DNA of 8,554 nt from Acidobacteriota bacterium (lineage in GTDB: Bacteria > Acidobacteriota > Thermoanaerobaculia > Multivoradales > JAHEKO01). The notes beneath the pieces were generated by a model, which worked only from the letters and a program-made list of their open reading frames with translations, had not been told where the DNA came from and did not search any database. Where the stretch lies: assembly GCA_030610025.1 (NCBI GenBank), contig JAUWSP010000090.1, positions 1 through 8,554 of the forward strand, read 5' to 3'. This document shows, in pieces, positions 1 to 6,283 of this stretch. Position 1 is the first letter of the stretch. Every line of letters starts with the position of its first letter. The position numbers were made by a program, and so were the translations under genes.

Positions 1-23
1 AACCCTCAGGGCGCGAGGGAGCG

Positions 24-626
24 CTACGATTTGTCGTTTGATGTCAACCGAGCGGCCCGATCCGTCGCCGGCTCGCCTTGTCGGAGGAGCATGCGGATCA
101 GCAGGAAGTCCACAGCGAAGACCAACGCGCCAACGGCCAGGAGATTCCACACCGACCCGCCGAGCAGGTCCTGGAATGCCAAACCCAGCCCCTTCCAGGA
201 GGCGGCCAGGAGTCCCGCTCCAGCCAGCGCAGACGACTGCAGCATCTCGAGGATCGCCACGAAGGCACCAGCCAACGGCACCGCCGGCTCGAGGCCCTGA
301 CCAGCCGATGAGATGAGAGCTGCGGCACCGGCGGCGAGCATCACAACTCCTACCAAAGCGGCGATCCAGCTCTTTGGGAAACGTGCCTCCCAACCCGAAG
401 CGGGCAGCGTGGCCATCACCTCGTCGCAGAAATCGGCCCGCACCGGCAGATGGGACTCGGCCAGCAATTGCTCGAGCTGGATCAACTCCTCCCTCTCCAC
501 CTTGCATTGCTCGCAGTGGGCAAGGTGATCCCGCAGCTGCGACCGCTCACCGGTCGTCAAGCCACCATCCAACTCCGAGTGGAGCCACTCCTGGTAGGTG
601 CTGTGGTCGATGGGTCTCGTCCTCAT
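24..626 (-). CDS. Zinc-finger (zf-HC2) transmembrane anti-sigma factor
   Basis: This 200-residue protein probably holds the ECF sigma factor encoded just upstream at the inner membrane until a signal releases it. The N-terminal cytoplasmic part has the zinc-binding anti-sigma motif HxxxCxxC (His34, Cys38, Cys41), with His8 25 residues before His34 as the likely fourth ligand. Three hydrophobic stretches follow, at about 87-106, 115-143 and 159-180, so the C-terminal half is membrane-embedded with little periplasmic domain. The gene starts 25 nt after the sigma stop codon, with GAGG upstream of the ATG, which is the usual sigma/anti-sigma order. An extra cysteine, Cys67, lies outside the motif. 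Family assignment rests on the motif and context. The identity of the signal, and whether the zinc site is redox-sensitive as in RsrA-type proteins, cannot be told from sequence. Confidence 0.85.
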   Translation of the reverse strand: MRTRPIDHSTYQEWLHSELDGGLTTGERSQLRDHLAHCEQCKVEREELIQLEQLLAESHLPVRADFCDEVMATLPASGWEARFPKSWIAALVGVVMLAAGAAALISSAGQGLEPAVPLAGAFVAILEMLQSSALAGAGLLAASWKGLGLAFQDLLGGSVWNLLAVGALVFAVDFLLIRMLLRQGEPATDRAARLTSNDKS

Positions 627-651
627 GGCTGCCGTTGCCTCGCTGTCCGAC

Positions 652-1239
652 TCAGTCCGTCAAGAACTCGCGGAGCTTGTCCTTCATCATCTGGCGACCC
701 CGAAAGAGCTTGTTCTTGACCGTTCCAAGAGGCATCTCCTTCAAAGCCGCAATCTCGTCGTAAGACAGTTCACCAAAGTGGCGCAGCACGATCAATTCTC
801 GGTAGTCCCAGGGCAACCCATCGATCGCTTCCTGGATCGCCTCCCCTCGCTCGCGGTTACGGAGATCCCCGTATGGGCTCGGATCGGAGCTCGGAAACTC
901 CCACGTACCCGAGCCGCTGGAACCGTCGCCGGTTCGGTCCATGGAGACGAGCTGCAGGCGGCGCTTTCGAATCTGGTCGATCGCGGCATTCTGAGCCACA
1001 CGAAAAAGCCATGTCGAGAACTTGTAGTGTGGGTCGTACCTGTCCAGGGCCCGGTAGAGCTTGAGAAAGACCTCCTGGGCAAGATCCTCGGCCTCCTGCG
1101 CGTTACGGAGGAGACGGTAGAGGTAATTGACCAGACGGCCTTGATAACGCTGCACCAGATCACTGAATAACTCCTGCTCTCCTTTGAGGATCGCCGCTAC
1201 CAGTTCCGCGTCGGTCAGCTGCGTCGATCCCGTCGTCAT
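652..1239 (-). CDS. ECF-subfamily RNA polymerase sigma-70 factor (RpoE-like)
   Basis: This 195-residue alternative sigma factor would direct RNA polymerase to a stress or envelope regulon. Region 2 spans about residues 24-94 and includes the core-binding motif DLAQEVFLKLYR and the -10-recognising stretch that ends in QIRKRR. A short linker at about 100-130 has no region 3. Region 4 lies at about 134-190, with GLPWDYRELIVLRHF leading into the helix-turn-helix (SYDEIAALKEMPLGTVKNKLFRG in two parts: Ser159-Pro170, Leu171-Gly181). Length and layout are those of a standard ECF sigma. No good alternative start lies downstream before region 2. The ATG has only a poor Shine-Dalgarno sequence and sits 3 nt from a candidate ECF -10 element, so the mRNA may be leaderless. 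The anti-sigma gene follows 25 nt downstream. Confidence 0.95.
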   Translation of the reverse strand: MTTGSTQLTDAELVAAILKGEQELFSDLVQRYQGRLVNYLYRLLRNAQEAEDLAQEVFLKLYRALDRYDPHYKFSTWLFRVAQNAAIDQIRKRRLQLVSMDRTGDGSSGSGTWEFPSSDPSPYGDLRNRERGEAIQEAIDGLPWDYRELIVLRHFGELSYDEIAALKEMPLGTVKNKLFRGRQMMKDKLREFLTD

Positions 1240-1334
1240 TTCAGTACGTGCTCGTTTACGAAAGGTTGCAGGGTGGCTGTGATGGCCTCAACTGTGGTGC
1301 CTCTGCGGCCGCTCCCGGGTGTCGCAGGCCAGGC
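1240..1334. other. Short intergenic region between dehydrogenase and sigma gene
   Basis: These 95 bases separate the dehydrogenase stop codon from the ECF sigma start on the same strand. They hold the ECF promoter candidate at the left end. The rest is GC-rich, with a NotI-type palindrome (GCGGCCGC), and no convincing terminator: the possible stems are about 6 bp, bulged and lack a T-run. The sigma/anti-sigma pair is therefore probably its own transcription unit, although read-through from upstream is possible. Confidence 0.5.
1242..1270 (-). promoter_or_regulatory. Candidate ECF-sigma promoter (autoregulation)
   Basis: Read on the minus strand, TGCAACCTTT (1261-1270) resembles the AAC-centred -35 element of ECF promoters, and CGTACT (1243-1248) resembles the CGT-type -10 element. 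The distance from the AACC to the CGTA start is 19 nt, within the usual ECF range. The -10 element ends 3 nt before the sigma ATG at 1239, so transcription would begin at or next to the start codon. ECF factors commonly transcribe their own operon. The call rests on motif resemblance alone. Confidence 0.45.
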
Positions 1335-2312
1335 CTAGCCACCCCTCGACACCGGCTTCACCACTGCCCTGGCCGGCACCCCATCCTCCACGAGGACCGT
1401 GTGGAGGTCTTCGAAGCAACAGTCTGCCATACGTGTGCGAGTTTCCACCGTGGCGGAGCCTATGTGGGGCAGCAGGACGACGCTATCGAGCTCCAGCAAT
1501 CGAGTGTTCACGGCAGGCTCGGCCTCGAAAACGTCGAGTCCGGCACCGGCGAGGTGCCCGCTTGCCACAGCTTCTGCCAGGGCAGCCTCGTCCACCAGGG
1601 GTCCTCGCGCCGTGTTGACGAGGTAACTTCCCTTCTTCATGCTCCGAAGGGCTCGGGCGTCCATCAGGTGATGCGTCTCGTCGTTCAGGGGAACGTGTAG
1701 GGATACTACGTCGCTCGCCGCCAACAGCTCCTCGAATCCGCACCACTCGGTCTCCAGCTCGCGCTCCCTGCCCTCAGGCAGCCTGGAAGGGCCATGATAA
1801 AGCGTCCGGGCACCAAAGGCGGCAGCCCTGGCCAGGACAGCTTGCCCGATCCGGCCCGGCCCCACGACTCCCAGGACAACAGAGCCGACCGAACGCCCCA
1901 GGAGGAGCTTGGGTCGCCACCCATGGAAGTCGCCTCTGCGCAGGTAGCGATCTCCACTCACGATGCCACGCAGCACAGCCAGGATCAGACCCCAGGTCAA
2001 GTCGGCAGTGTCGGCTGTCAGCACATCCGGGGTATTGGTCACGATGACCCCATGGCGCTGGGCGGCAGCCAGGTCGATGTTGTCAACGCCGACGGCGCAG
2101 TTGGCGACCACCTCCAATCGATCTGCCGCGGCCAGAACTCGCTCGGAAACAGGGTGGATCAGCAGCGTCAGAAGACCATGGAACCCGGGGACCAGCCTTC
2201 TCACCCCTTCTTCCCCTAGCCCTTCGCCGTGGTGAACCTCGACTTCACATCGGCCTGCCAGCCGTTCAGCGCCGTCGCCTGGTAGATCTCCCAGAATCAG
2301 TACCCTCTTCAT
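1335..2312 (-). CDS. D-2-hydroxyacid dehydrogenase, glyoxylate/hydroxypyruvate reductase-like
   Basis: This 325-residue cytosolic oxidoreductase is of the D-isomer-specific 2-hydroxyacid dehydrogenase family, which reduces 2-oxoacids such as glyoxylate or hydroxypyruvate with NAD(P)H. The flanking catalytic halves carry NCAVGVDNIDL (71-81) and TPDVLTADTADL (94-105), typical of the glyoxylate reductase branch. The Rossmann motif is VGPGRIG (150-156). The catalytic triad is Arg236 (NTARG), Glu265 (DVFEAEP) and His283 (LPHIGSAT). After the second Rossmann strand the sequence is LYHGPSR, with no Asp where NAD enzymes usually have one, which suggests NADP(H) preference (inference). Length is normal and the protein is intact. 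GAGGAAG lies just before the ATG, and the small membrane-protein gene ends 44 nt upstream. Exact substrate is uncertain: phosphoglycerate or formate-type dehydrogenases share the fold, but the motif set favours glyoxylate/hydroxypyruvate. Confidence 0.88.
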   Translation of the reverse strand: MKRVLILGDLPGDGAERLAGRCEVEVHHGEGLGEEGVRRLVPGFHGLLTLLIHPVSERVLAAADRLEVVANCAVGVDNIDLAAAQRHGVIVTNTPDVLTADTADLTWGLILAVLRGIVSGDRYLRRGDFHGWRPKLLLGRSVGSVVLGVVGPGRIGQAVLARAAAFGARTLYHGPSRLPEGRERELETEWCGFEELLAASDVVSLHVPLNDETHHLMDARALRSMKKGSYLVNTARGPLVDEAALAEAVASGHLAGAGLDVFEAEPAVNTRLLELDSVVLLPHIGSATVETRTRMADCCFEDLHTVLVEDGVPARAVVKPVSRGG

Positions 2313-2356
2313 GGCTTCCTCGGATCTTCTGAGCTCGCAGGACCAGATCAGCGAAT

Positions 2357-2530
2357 CTATCCGTCCGGATCCTGGACCCGCTTTCCAAGCATGAAGAGGA
2401 GGATCCCCAACCCCCGGAGAATCAGCTCGGCGGCCATGGACTCATAGGCCAACCCCAGGAACAGAGCGCTTCCGACGACCACCAGAGCCAGGAACTGAAG
2501 ACCCCAACCCAGATTCTTCACCGTGTCCAT
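2357..2530 (-). CDS. Small two-helix membrane protein, unknown function
   Basis: Read from the ATG at 2530 this is a 57-residue protein starting MDTVKNLGWG, with two hydrophobic helices at about residues 11-27 and 33-49 separated by AYESM and a charged tail (GKRVQDPDG). I do not recognise a named family; small hypothetical membrane proteins of this type are common next to housekeeping genes. GGAG 5 nt before the ATG supports this start, but that GGAG and the first two bases of the ATG lie inside a perfect 13-bp inverted repeat. An in-frame ATG at 2569 would give a 70-residue version, but its AGGAGG touches the start codon, which is poor spacing. The dehydrogenase gene follows after 44 nt, so the two are probably cotranscribed. 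Reality of the gene is supported by hydrophobic pattern, SD and position. Confidence 0.6.
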   Translation of the reverse strand: MDTVKNLGWGLQFLALVVVGSALFLGLAYESMAAELILRGLGILLFMLGKRVQDPDG

Positions 2531-2569
2531 GCCGACTCCAGCCGACGGCTCAAGGCCTGGAGTCGGCAT
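2529..2569 (-). promoter_or_regulatory. Perfect 13-bp inverted repeat covering a start site
   Basis: ATGCCGACTCCAG (plus strand 2529-2541) is the exact reverse complement of CTGGAGTCGGCAT (2557-2569), with a 15-nt loop. In the minus-strand RNA the 3' arm contains the GGAG Shine-Dalgarno and the AU of the start codon of the 57-residue membrane protein, and the 5' arm begins with another in-frame AUG directly preceded by AGGAGG (2570-2575). The stop codon of a possible 38-codon upstream ORF (UGA, 2550-2552) lies in the loop. No U-run follows, so it is not an intrinsic terminator. It would be expected to hide the start site unless the hairpin is opened, for instance by an upstream ribosome. Confidence 0.55.
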
Positions 2570-2666
2570 CCTCCTGCAAGAGATCCTCGCTGGCACTGAT
2601 CGTTCCGCTGACTTCCCCGGTCAGCAGGGCGAGGAGCGGGCGATGGTTACGGAACCTCACCGTCAT
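2550..2666 (-). CDS. Possible 38-codon leader ORF
   Basis: An ATG at 2666 opens a 38-codon frame (MTVRFRNHRPLLALLTGEVS..., ending ADSRP) that stops at a TGA inside the loop of the hairpin at 2529-2569. About three quarters of its third codon positions are G or C, as in neighbouring genes. It is hydrophilic and basic at the N-terminus and acidic at the C-terminus, and I recognise no family. No clear Shine-Dalgarno precedes it. TAGACT (2676-2681, minus strand), about 9 nt upstream of the ATG, could be a -10 element, but no -35 match was found. The position of its stop codon would suit translational coupling to the downstream membrane protein. It may equally be a chance frame. Confidence 0.3.
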   Translation of the reverse strand: MTVRFRNHRPLLALLTGEVSGTISASEDLLQEDADSRP

Positions 2667-2715
2667 GGCGAAAGCAGTCTACCCCAGCCCCTAGGAGGAC
2701 CGTGACCGTGGCCGG

Positions 2716-4713
2716 CTAGTGTCCCGGAACCTCGACCAGGCGCTCGATGCGATCTCCCTGCTCGATCCGACCGAGCACTTCGAACCCATCAATCACCCGT
2801 CCGAAAGCGGTGAAATCGGCGTCGAGATGCGGCTGAGGCGACAAGGTGATGAAGAACTGACTACCAGCCGTGTCCGGACCCGCCAGGGCCATACCGACAA
2901 CCCCTGCCTCGAAAGACTGCCGACTCACCTCGTCCCGGATCGTGTACCCGGGGCCACCCCAGCCATCCCCTCTGGGGTCTCCTCCCTGGATCACAAAATC
3001 GGCCACGACGCGGTGAAACTCGAGCCCGTCGTAGAACCTCTGATTGACCAGCTGCAGGAAGTTCAAACAGGTCAGCGGGGCGGTCGGGCAGTCGAGCTCC
3101 AGCCTGACGACACCGTGACGGGTGTCGAGCTCGGCAAACCGAGGTTGGACGGAGCGTCGAACCAGCTCGCGATAGGTGGCAGCGCTGCGCCGGGCGGTCG
3201 CAGGGCCCGAGGTCGGCCTCGGTAGCCCCAACTCCTCTACCGCGAGCCCCGCCTGGACACGCACGGGGTAGTCCGACCGAGCGGCCAACTCCTCCAGAAT
3301 CCTGACAATCTCTCCCCTCTCCAGGGGCTCGTTCAATGCTCTTGCGAGCAGGGCGGCAGTGCCCTGAAGATACAATTCCACCGGCTGCCGAGGTGGCCCG
3401 GCCAGCCCGTGCGCCAGCAGCTCCACCGGAATCTCCGGATGCTCCACCGCCCACTCGAGTGATCTGCCCCGAACCGCGGGGTCGGAGTCCGCCATTGCCT
3501 GCACAACAAAGCCCGCTACCGACTCCGGTCCGAGGTCCACGATACCGGTAATGGCCGCGAGCCGTACCCCGGGGTCTTCATCCTCGAGCAGCGCTTCCAG
3601 AACCGATTGCATCTCGAGATCGGAGGCGGCTGCCGCTGCCAGGGCTCGCCATCGAGGATCGGCGTCTTGCGACAGCGGTCGGAGCAGGGCGACTCCCCGC
3701 GAATCACCGCCTGCGGCAAGTGCCAGAAAGGCCACTTCCTGTTGCCTTCCGGTGCCGGACATGACGAGCTCCACCAGGGCATCACCCAACCTGTCGTCCG
3801 GCAACCAGGCCCTGGCACTTTCTGTGGCGGTGATGGCAACCCCTGGATCGGGATCGCCGAACAACCTCGAGAGCTCCGGAACCCAGGTTTCGGGTGGAGC
3901 GCTCTGCCCCCGCTCGACCAGGCTTCGGCCAGCTCGCAAGGCCTGAACCGCCGGAGTTGTCGCATCCGTCAGCAGTGGCAGCAGCTGGTCGAGATCCTGC
4001 CTGTCGCCCACCTTCCCGAGCGCTCGGGCAGCCCAACCGCGCAGCCAGGGATCCGGGTCCTTCAGCAGCGGCCTGATGAGAGGAGCCGCCTCGGGAAGCG
4101 GGTTGCGGGCCAGAGAGTACAAGGCCAGCCTTCTCAGCTCTGGCCGATCGAGGGTCAGGCCCTGCTGCGCAATGGGCAGAGTCTCGTGGCTGGGAAATCT
4201 GAACAATGAGGGTAGCAACCGCGCCTGGGCCTCTTCGGGAGGCAACTCCTGCAAGGCCGCGATCACCTTCTGGAAAACGGCTTCGAGCCGTGCAAGAGAA
4301 GTAACTGCCCACGTCCCCGTTTCCCGGTCAGGGTCGCTAGAAGCCCGGAGCAACGAATCTATGGCCCCGGCGTCCCCAAGCAACCCGAGTCCGAATGCCG
4401 CCGCACGGCGCACCCTGGCCTCGGGATCCCCCAATAACTCCTCCAAAACCGACAAGCCCCGAGGGTCTCCGATCCTCCCCAGACCTTCGGCCAGGTGGAC
4501 CCGCAACTCGGAGTCGGCATTTCGCGTCGTCGCTACCGCAAAAGGGTCGTATTGGCGCCGGTCCTCCAACAACAGGAGCATGCCACGCTCCTGCAGATCG
4601 GCGACTTCCCACGTGTAGCTGTCGACAGTCGATGCTGGAGGGGAATTCCCGCTACACGAAGCCAGGACCAGAAAACCGACAATTGAGAACCGCCTGATGA
4701 TCACGACCCTCAT
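2716..4713 (-). CDS. HEAT-repeat lipoprotein with C-terminal cyclophilin-type peptidyl-prolyl isomerase
   Basis: Read from the ATG at 4713 this is a 665-residue envelope protein. The frame stays open 32 codons further, but the chosen start has AGGAAG 8 nt upstream and gives a clean lipoprotein signal: basic MRVVIIRR, a hydrophobic core and lipobox LASC with Cys20 as the lipidated residue (Ser at +2). Residues from about 55 to 490 are helical HEAT/PBS-like repeats (recurring patterns such as VRRAAAFGLGLLGD and LRGWAARALGKVGD). From about 528 to the end is a cyclophilin domain with FHRVVADFVIQGGD (catalytic Arg568), GSQFFIT (Gln619) and HLDADFTAFG. The Trp of human CypA is replaced by His629, and CypA His126 by Phe, as is usual in bacterial forms. 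It probably assists folding of exported or outer-membrane proteins, with the repeats as a binding scaffold (inference). It is transcribed divergently from the ccm operon. Confidence 0.88.
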   Translation of the reverse strand: MRVVIIRRFSIVGFLVLASCSGNSPPASTVDSYTWEVADLQERGMLLLLEDRRQYDPFAVATTRNADSELRVHLAEGLGRIGDPRGLSVLEELLGDPEARVRRAAAFGLGLLGDAGAIDSLLRASSDPDRETGTWAVTSLARLEAVFQKVIAALQELPPEEAQARLLPSLFRFPSHETLPIAQQGLTLDRPELRRLALYSLARNPLPEAAPLIRPLLKDPDPWLRGWAARALGKVGDRQDLDQLLPLLTDATTPAVQALRAGRSLVERGQSAPPETWVPELSRLFGDPDPGVAITATESARAWLPDDRLGDALVELVMSGTGRQQEVAFLALAAGGDSRGVALLRPLSQDADPRWRALAAAAASDLEMQSVLEALLEDEDPGVRLAAITGIVDLGPESVAGFVVQAMADSDPAVRGRSLEWAVEHPEIPVELLAHGLAGPPRQPVELYLQGTAALLARALNEPLERGEIVRILEELAARSDYPVRVQAGLAVEELGLPRPTSGPATARRSAATYRELVRRSVQPRFAELDTRHGVVRLELDCPTAPLTCLNFLQLVNQRFYDGLEFHRVVADFVIQGGDPRGDGWGGPGYTIRDEVSRQSFEAGVVGMALAGPDTAGSQFFITLSPQPHLDADFTAFGRVIDGFEVLGRIEQGDRIERLVEVPGH

Positions 4714-4889
4714 GCTACGACACTTCCTGGCGTCGAAGGCATGATTCGTGGCGTCCCAGGCAACTGTCGCTGGCCTGGAGGATTCTGCTAAAGTTGGCGG
4801 CCGGAGCACATCCGCTACGGGTCAAGACTGGGTGGTGGTTTCAGCGCTGTCTATTTCCGACCCGAGCTCTTCCAACCACAGCTCAAGTA
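4714..4889. promoter_or_regulatory. Divergent intergenic region with candidate ccm promoter
   Basis: These 176 bases separate the HEAT/cyclophilin gene from ccmA and must serve both directions if each has its own promoter. On the plus strand TGCTAAAGT (4786-4794) resembles an extended -10 (TGn plus TAAAGT) with no recognisable -35, giving a leader of about 90 nt for ccmA. The leader contains short inverted repeats: CGGGTC/GACCCG (4818-4823 and 4859-4864), GTGGTT/AACCAC (4835-4840 and 4874-4879) and GAGCT/AGCTC (4864-4868 and 4880-4884), the last ending 5 nt before the ATG. For the minus strand, TTGACC (plus 4820-4825) has no -10 at a workable distance. Promoter assignment is weak. Confidence 0.3.
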
Positions 4890-5600
4890 ATGTCTATCCG
4901 CGCTACAGACTCAGCGACTCTTGCCATCCAGACCCGAGGACTGGGCAAGCGATTCGGGCGTCAATGGGCCCTGGCGCACTGCGATCTCCAGGTCCGTCCC
5001 GGCGAGGTGCTGCTCCTGGCCGGCGCCAACGGCTCTGGCAAGACCACGCTTCTGAGGCTGATTGCCGGCCTCTACAAGCCGACCCAGGGCAGCATGACGA
5101 TCTATGGGATGGACCCGGACCAGGAGAAATTGGCCTGCCGAAGAACTCTGACCCTGGTGGGACACGACAACTATTTGTACTCTCAATTGACCGCTCTGGA
5201 GATGCTCCAGGTCTGGACTCGACTTCGAGGTGCGGAGTTGGAGAAGGCCCAGGCCATCGAACTCTTGCGAGAAGTGGATCTTCACGATCGCAGGGACTAC
5301 CCCGTTGGGGGTTTCTCCGCCGGCATGCGGAAGCGCCTCACTCTCCTGCGCACCAGGCTCGAGGAGCCCAGGCTCGTGCTACTGGATGAGCCCTTTTCTG
5401 CCCTCGACGCCGCAGGACAGAACCTCATCGAGGACTGGATCGAGGGGTACCGCTCAGCCGGCAAGACCGTCGTCCTGGCCTCCCACAATCTGCCACGTTC
5501 TTCGCGGCTCTGCGATCGGGCCTTCCTGTTGCAGGAAGGGCAGATACTCTGGCAGGGCACCGGAGAAGCGATCCTGGATCAGGTGGGAACCACCGTATGA
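4890..5600 (+). CDS. ccmA: Haem exporter ABC ATP-binding subunit CcmA
   Basis: This is the ATPase of the CcmAB module of System I cytochrome c maturation; ATP hydrolysis drives release of holo-CcmE from the CcmC-haem-CcmE complex. From the ATG at 4890 it has 236 residues: Walker A GANGSGKTT (45-53), signature FSAGM (142-146, followed by RKR), Walker B LVLLDEP (162-168), D-loop SALD (170-173) and switch His199 (ASHN). The Q-loop region reads VGHDNYLY, with Asp93 where most ABC proteins have Gln. The frame is open upstream to a TTG at 4794, but residues before Met4890 do not look like CcmA. There is no strong Shine-Dalgarno before 4890, so the start is the least certain part. The stop codon overlaps the ccmB start. 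Confidence 0.93.
   Translation: MSIRATDSATLAIQTRGLGKRFGRQWALAHCDLQVRPGEVLLLAGANGSGKTTLLRLIAGLYKPTQGSMTIYGMDPDQEKLACRRTLTLVGHDNYLYSQLTALEMLQVWTRLRGAELEKAQAIELLREVDLHDRRDYPVGGFSAGMRKRLTLLRTRLEEPRLVLLDEPFSALDAAGQNLIEDWIEGYRSAGKTVVLASHNLPRSSRLCDRAFLLQEGQILWQGTGEAILDQVGTTV
5582..5594 (+). promoter_or_regulatory. Short hairpin over the ccmB ribosome binding site
   Basis: GGTGG, a GAA loop and CCACC form a perfect 5-bp stem inside the last codons of ccmA, and the GGTGG is also the best Shine-Dalgarno for ccmB (ATG at 5597). The arrangement would make ccmB translation depend on ribosomes terminating at the overlapping ccmA stop. The stem is short and could be chance. Confidence 0.35.
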
Positions 5601-6283
5601 ATCTGATCGGTCAAGCCTTGACGGTGGTACGCAAAGACCTGCTGCTGGAGTGGCGGGGCAAGGGCCGATTGATCTCCGTCCTGATGTTCGGTGTCGTCAC
5701 CCTGCTGCTGTTCTCGTTCGCCGTCGGCCCGGACAGCACGCTGTTGCGCGCAGCGGCGGGTGGATTCCTGGTTCTCGCTCTGCTGTTGAGCTCGACTCTG
5801 GGTTTGTCCGAGAGCTTCCGGGTAGAACAGGAGCAGCGAGCCATCGAAGGACTTCTGCTGCTACCGGTCGATCCCATCGCCCTCTACTACGGCAAGACGC
5901 TGAGCAACACCCTGTTTCTCATGTTGCTCGCTCCGGTCCTTACCCCGGTGGCCCTTATCCTCTACTCTGTTCAGCTAGACCTCAAAGGTCTAGCGGTACT
6001 GCTGGGCTTGTGGACTCTGGCGGCAGCTGGCCTGTCGGCTCCGGGGACCCTCTATGCAGCCATGACGAGCCGTCTTCAGAGCCAGGACGTACTGCTGCCA
6101 TTGCTGCTGTTTCCCCTGGTCATTCCGGTGCTCATGGGAGCGGTGAAGTCCATCACCCTGATTCTCACGGGCGATCCCATGTCACAGGTCGGTTCCTGGG
6201 CCGCGCTACTGGCGAGCTTCGCCATCATCTACTGGAGTCTTTGCGGCCTGCTGTTCCCCCACGCCATCGAGGAGGGTATATGA
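5597..6283 (+). CDS. ccmB: Haem exporter ABC permease CcmB
   Basis: This 228-residue inner-membrane partner of CcmA has about six transmembrane segments (near 26-42, 52-70, 104-124, 131-156, 164-186 and 200-221). Family marks are the N-terminal RKDLLLEWR (12-20), the cytosolic E..RAIEGLLLLPVDP stretch with ALYYGK (79-100) and PLLLFPLVIPVLMGAVK (168-184). The ATG overlaps the ccmA stop as ATGA, so translation is probably coupled. Its Shine-Dalgarno (AGGTGG, 5581-5586) lies in a small perfect hairpin, GGTGG-GAA-CCACC (5582-5594), which ribosomes finishing ccmA would open. Length is normal for the family. Confidence 0.94.
   Translation: MNLIGQALTVVRKDLLLEWRGKGRLISVLMFGVVTLLLFSFAVGPDSTLLRAAAGGFLVLALLLSSTLGLSESFRVEQEQRAIEGLLLLPVDPIALYYGKTLSNTLFLMLLAPVLTPVALILYSVQLDLKGLAVLLGLWTLAAAGLSAPGTLYAAMTSRLQSQDVLLPLLLFPLVIPVLMGAVKSITLILTGDPMSQVGSWAALLASFAIIYWSLCGLLFPHAIEEGI

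Noticed and set aside
3..19. CCCTC/GAGGG inverted repeat just downstream of the anti-sigma stop, considered as a terminator.
   Set aside because: The stem is only 5 bp, no T-run follows before the window edge, and the surrounding context is cut off.
598..1170. A 190-codon plus-strand frame antisense to the ECF sigma factor.
   Set aside because: The minus strand encodes a full ECF sigma with both conserved regions; the plus frame shows no family pattern and no credible ribosome binding site.
4509..4519. A second copy of the GGAGTCGGCAT string found in the hairpin at 2529-2569.
   Set aside because: It encodes part of a HEAT repeat (ADSEL), has no partner arm nearby, and an 11-nt match in a GC-rich window of this size is plausible by chance.
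3607..4618. Long plus-strand frames (3607-4209 and 4076-4618) antisense to the HEAT-repeat gene.
   Set aside because: The HEAT repeats and cyclophilin domain are unmistakable on the minus strand; the plus frames are compositionally biased shadows.
4820..4825. TTGACC on the minus strand, considered as a -35 element for the HEAT/cyclophilin gene.
   Set aside because: No -10-like hexamer lies 15-19 nt downstream; the nearest candidate is about 27 nt away.
5230..6279. A long plus-strand frame running through ccmA and ccmB and joined to ccmC, which could look like a giant fusion protein.
   Set aside because: The upstream part is out of frame with recognisable ccmA and ccmB and is low-complexity Arg/Ser/Pro-rich translation; ccmC has its own ATG at 6280 with a strong ribosome binding site.
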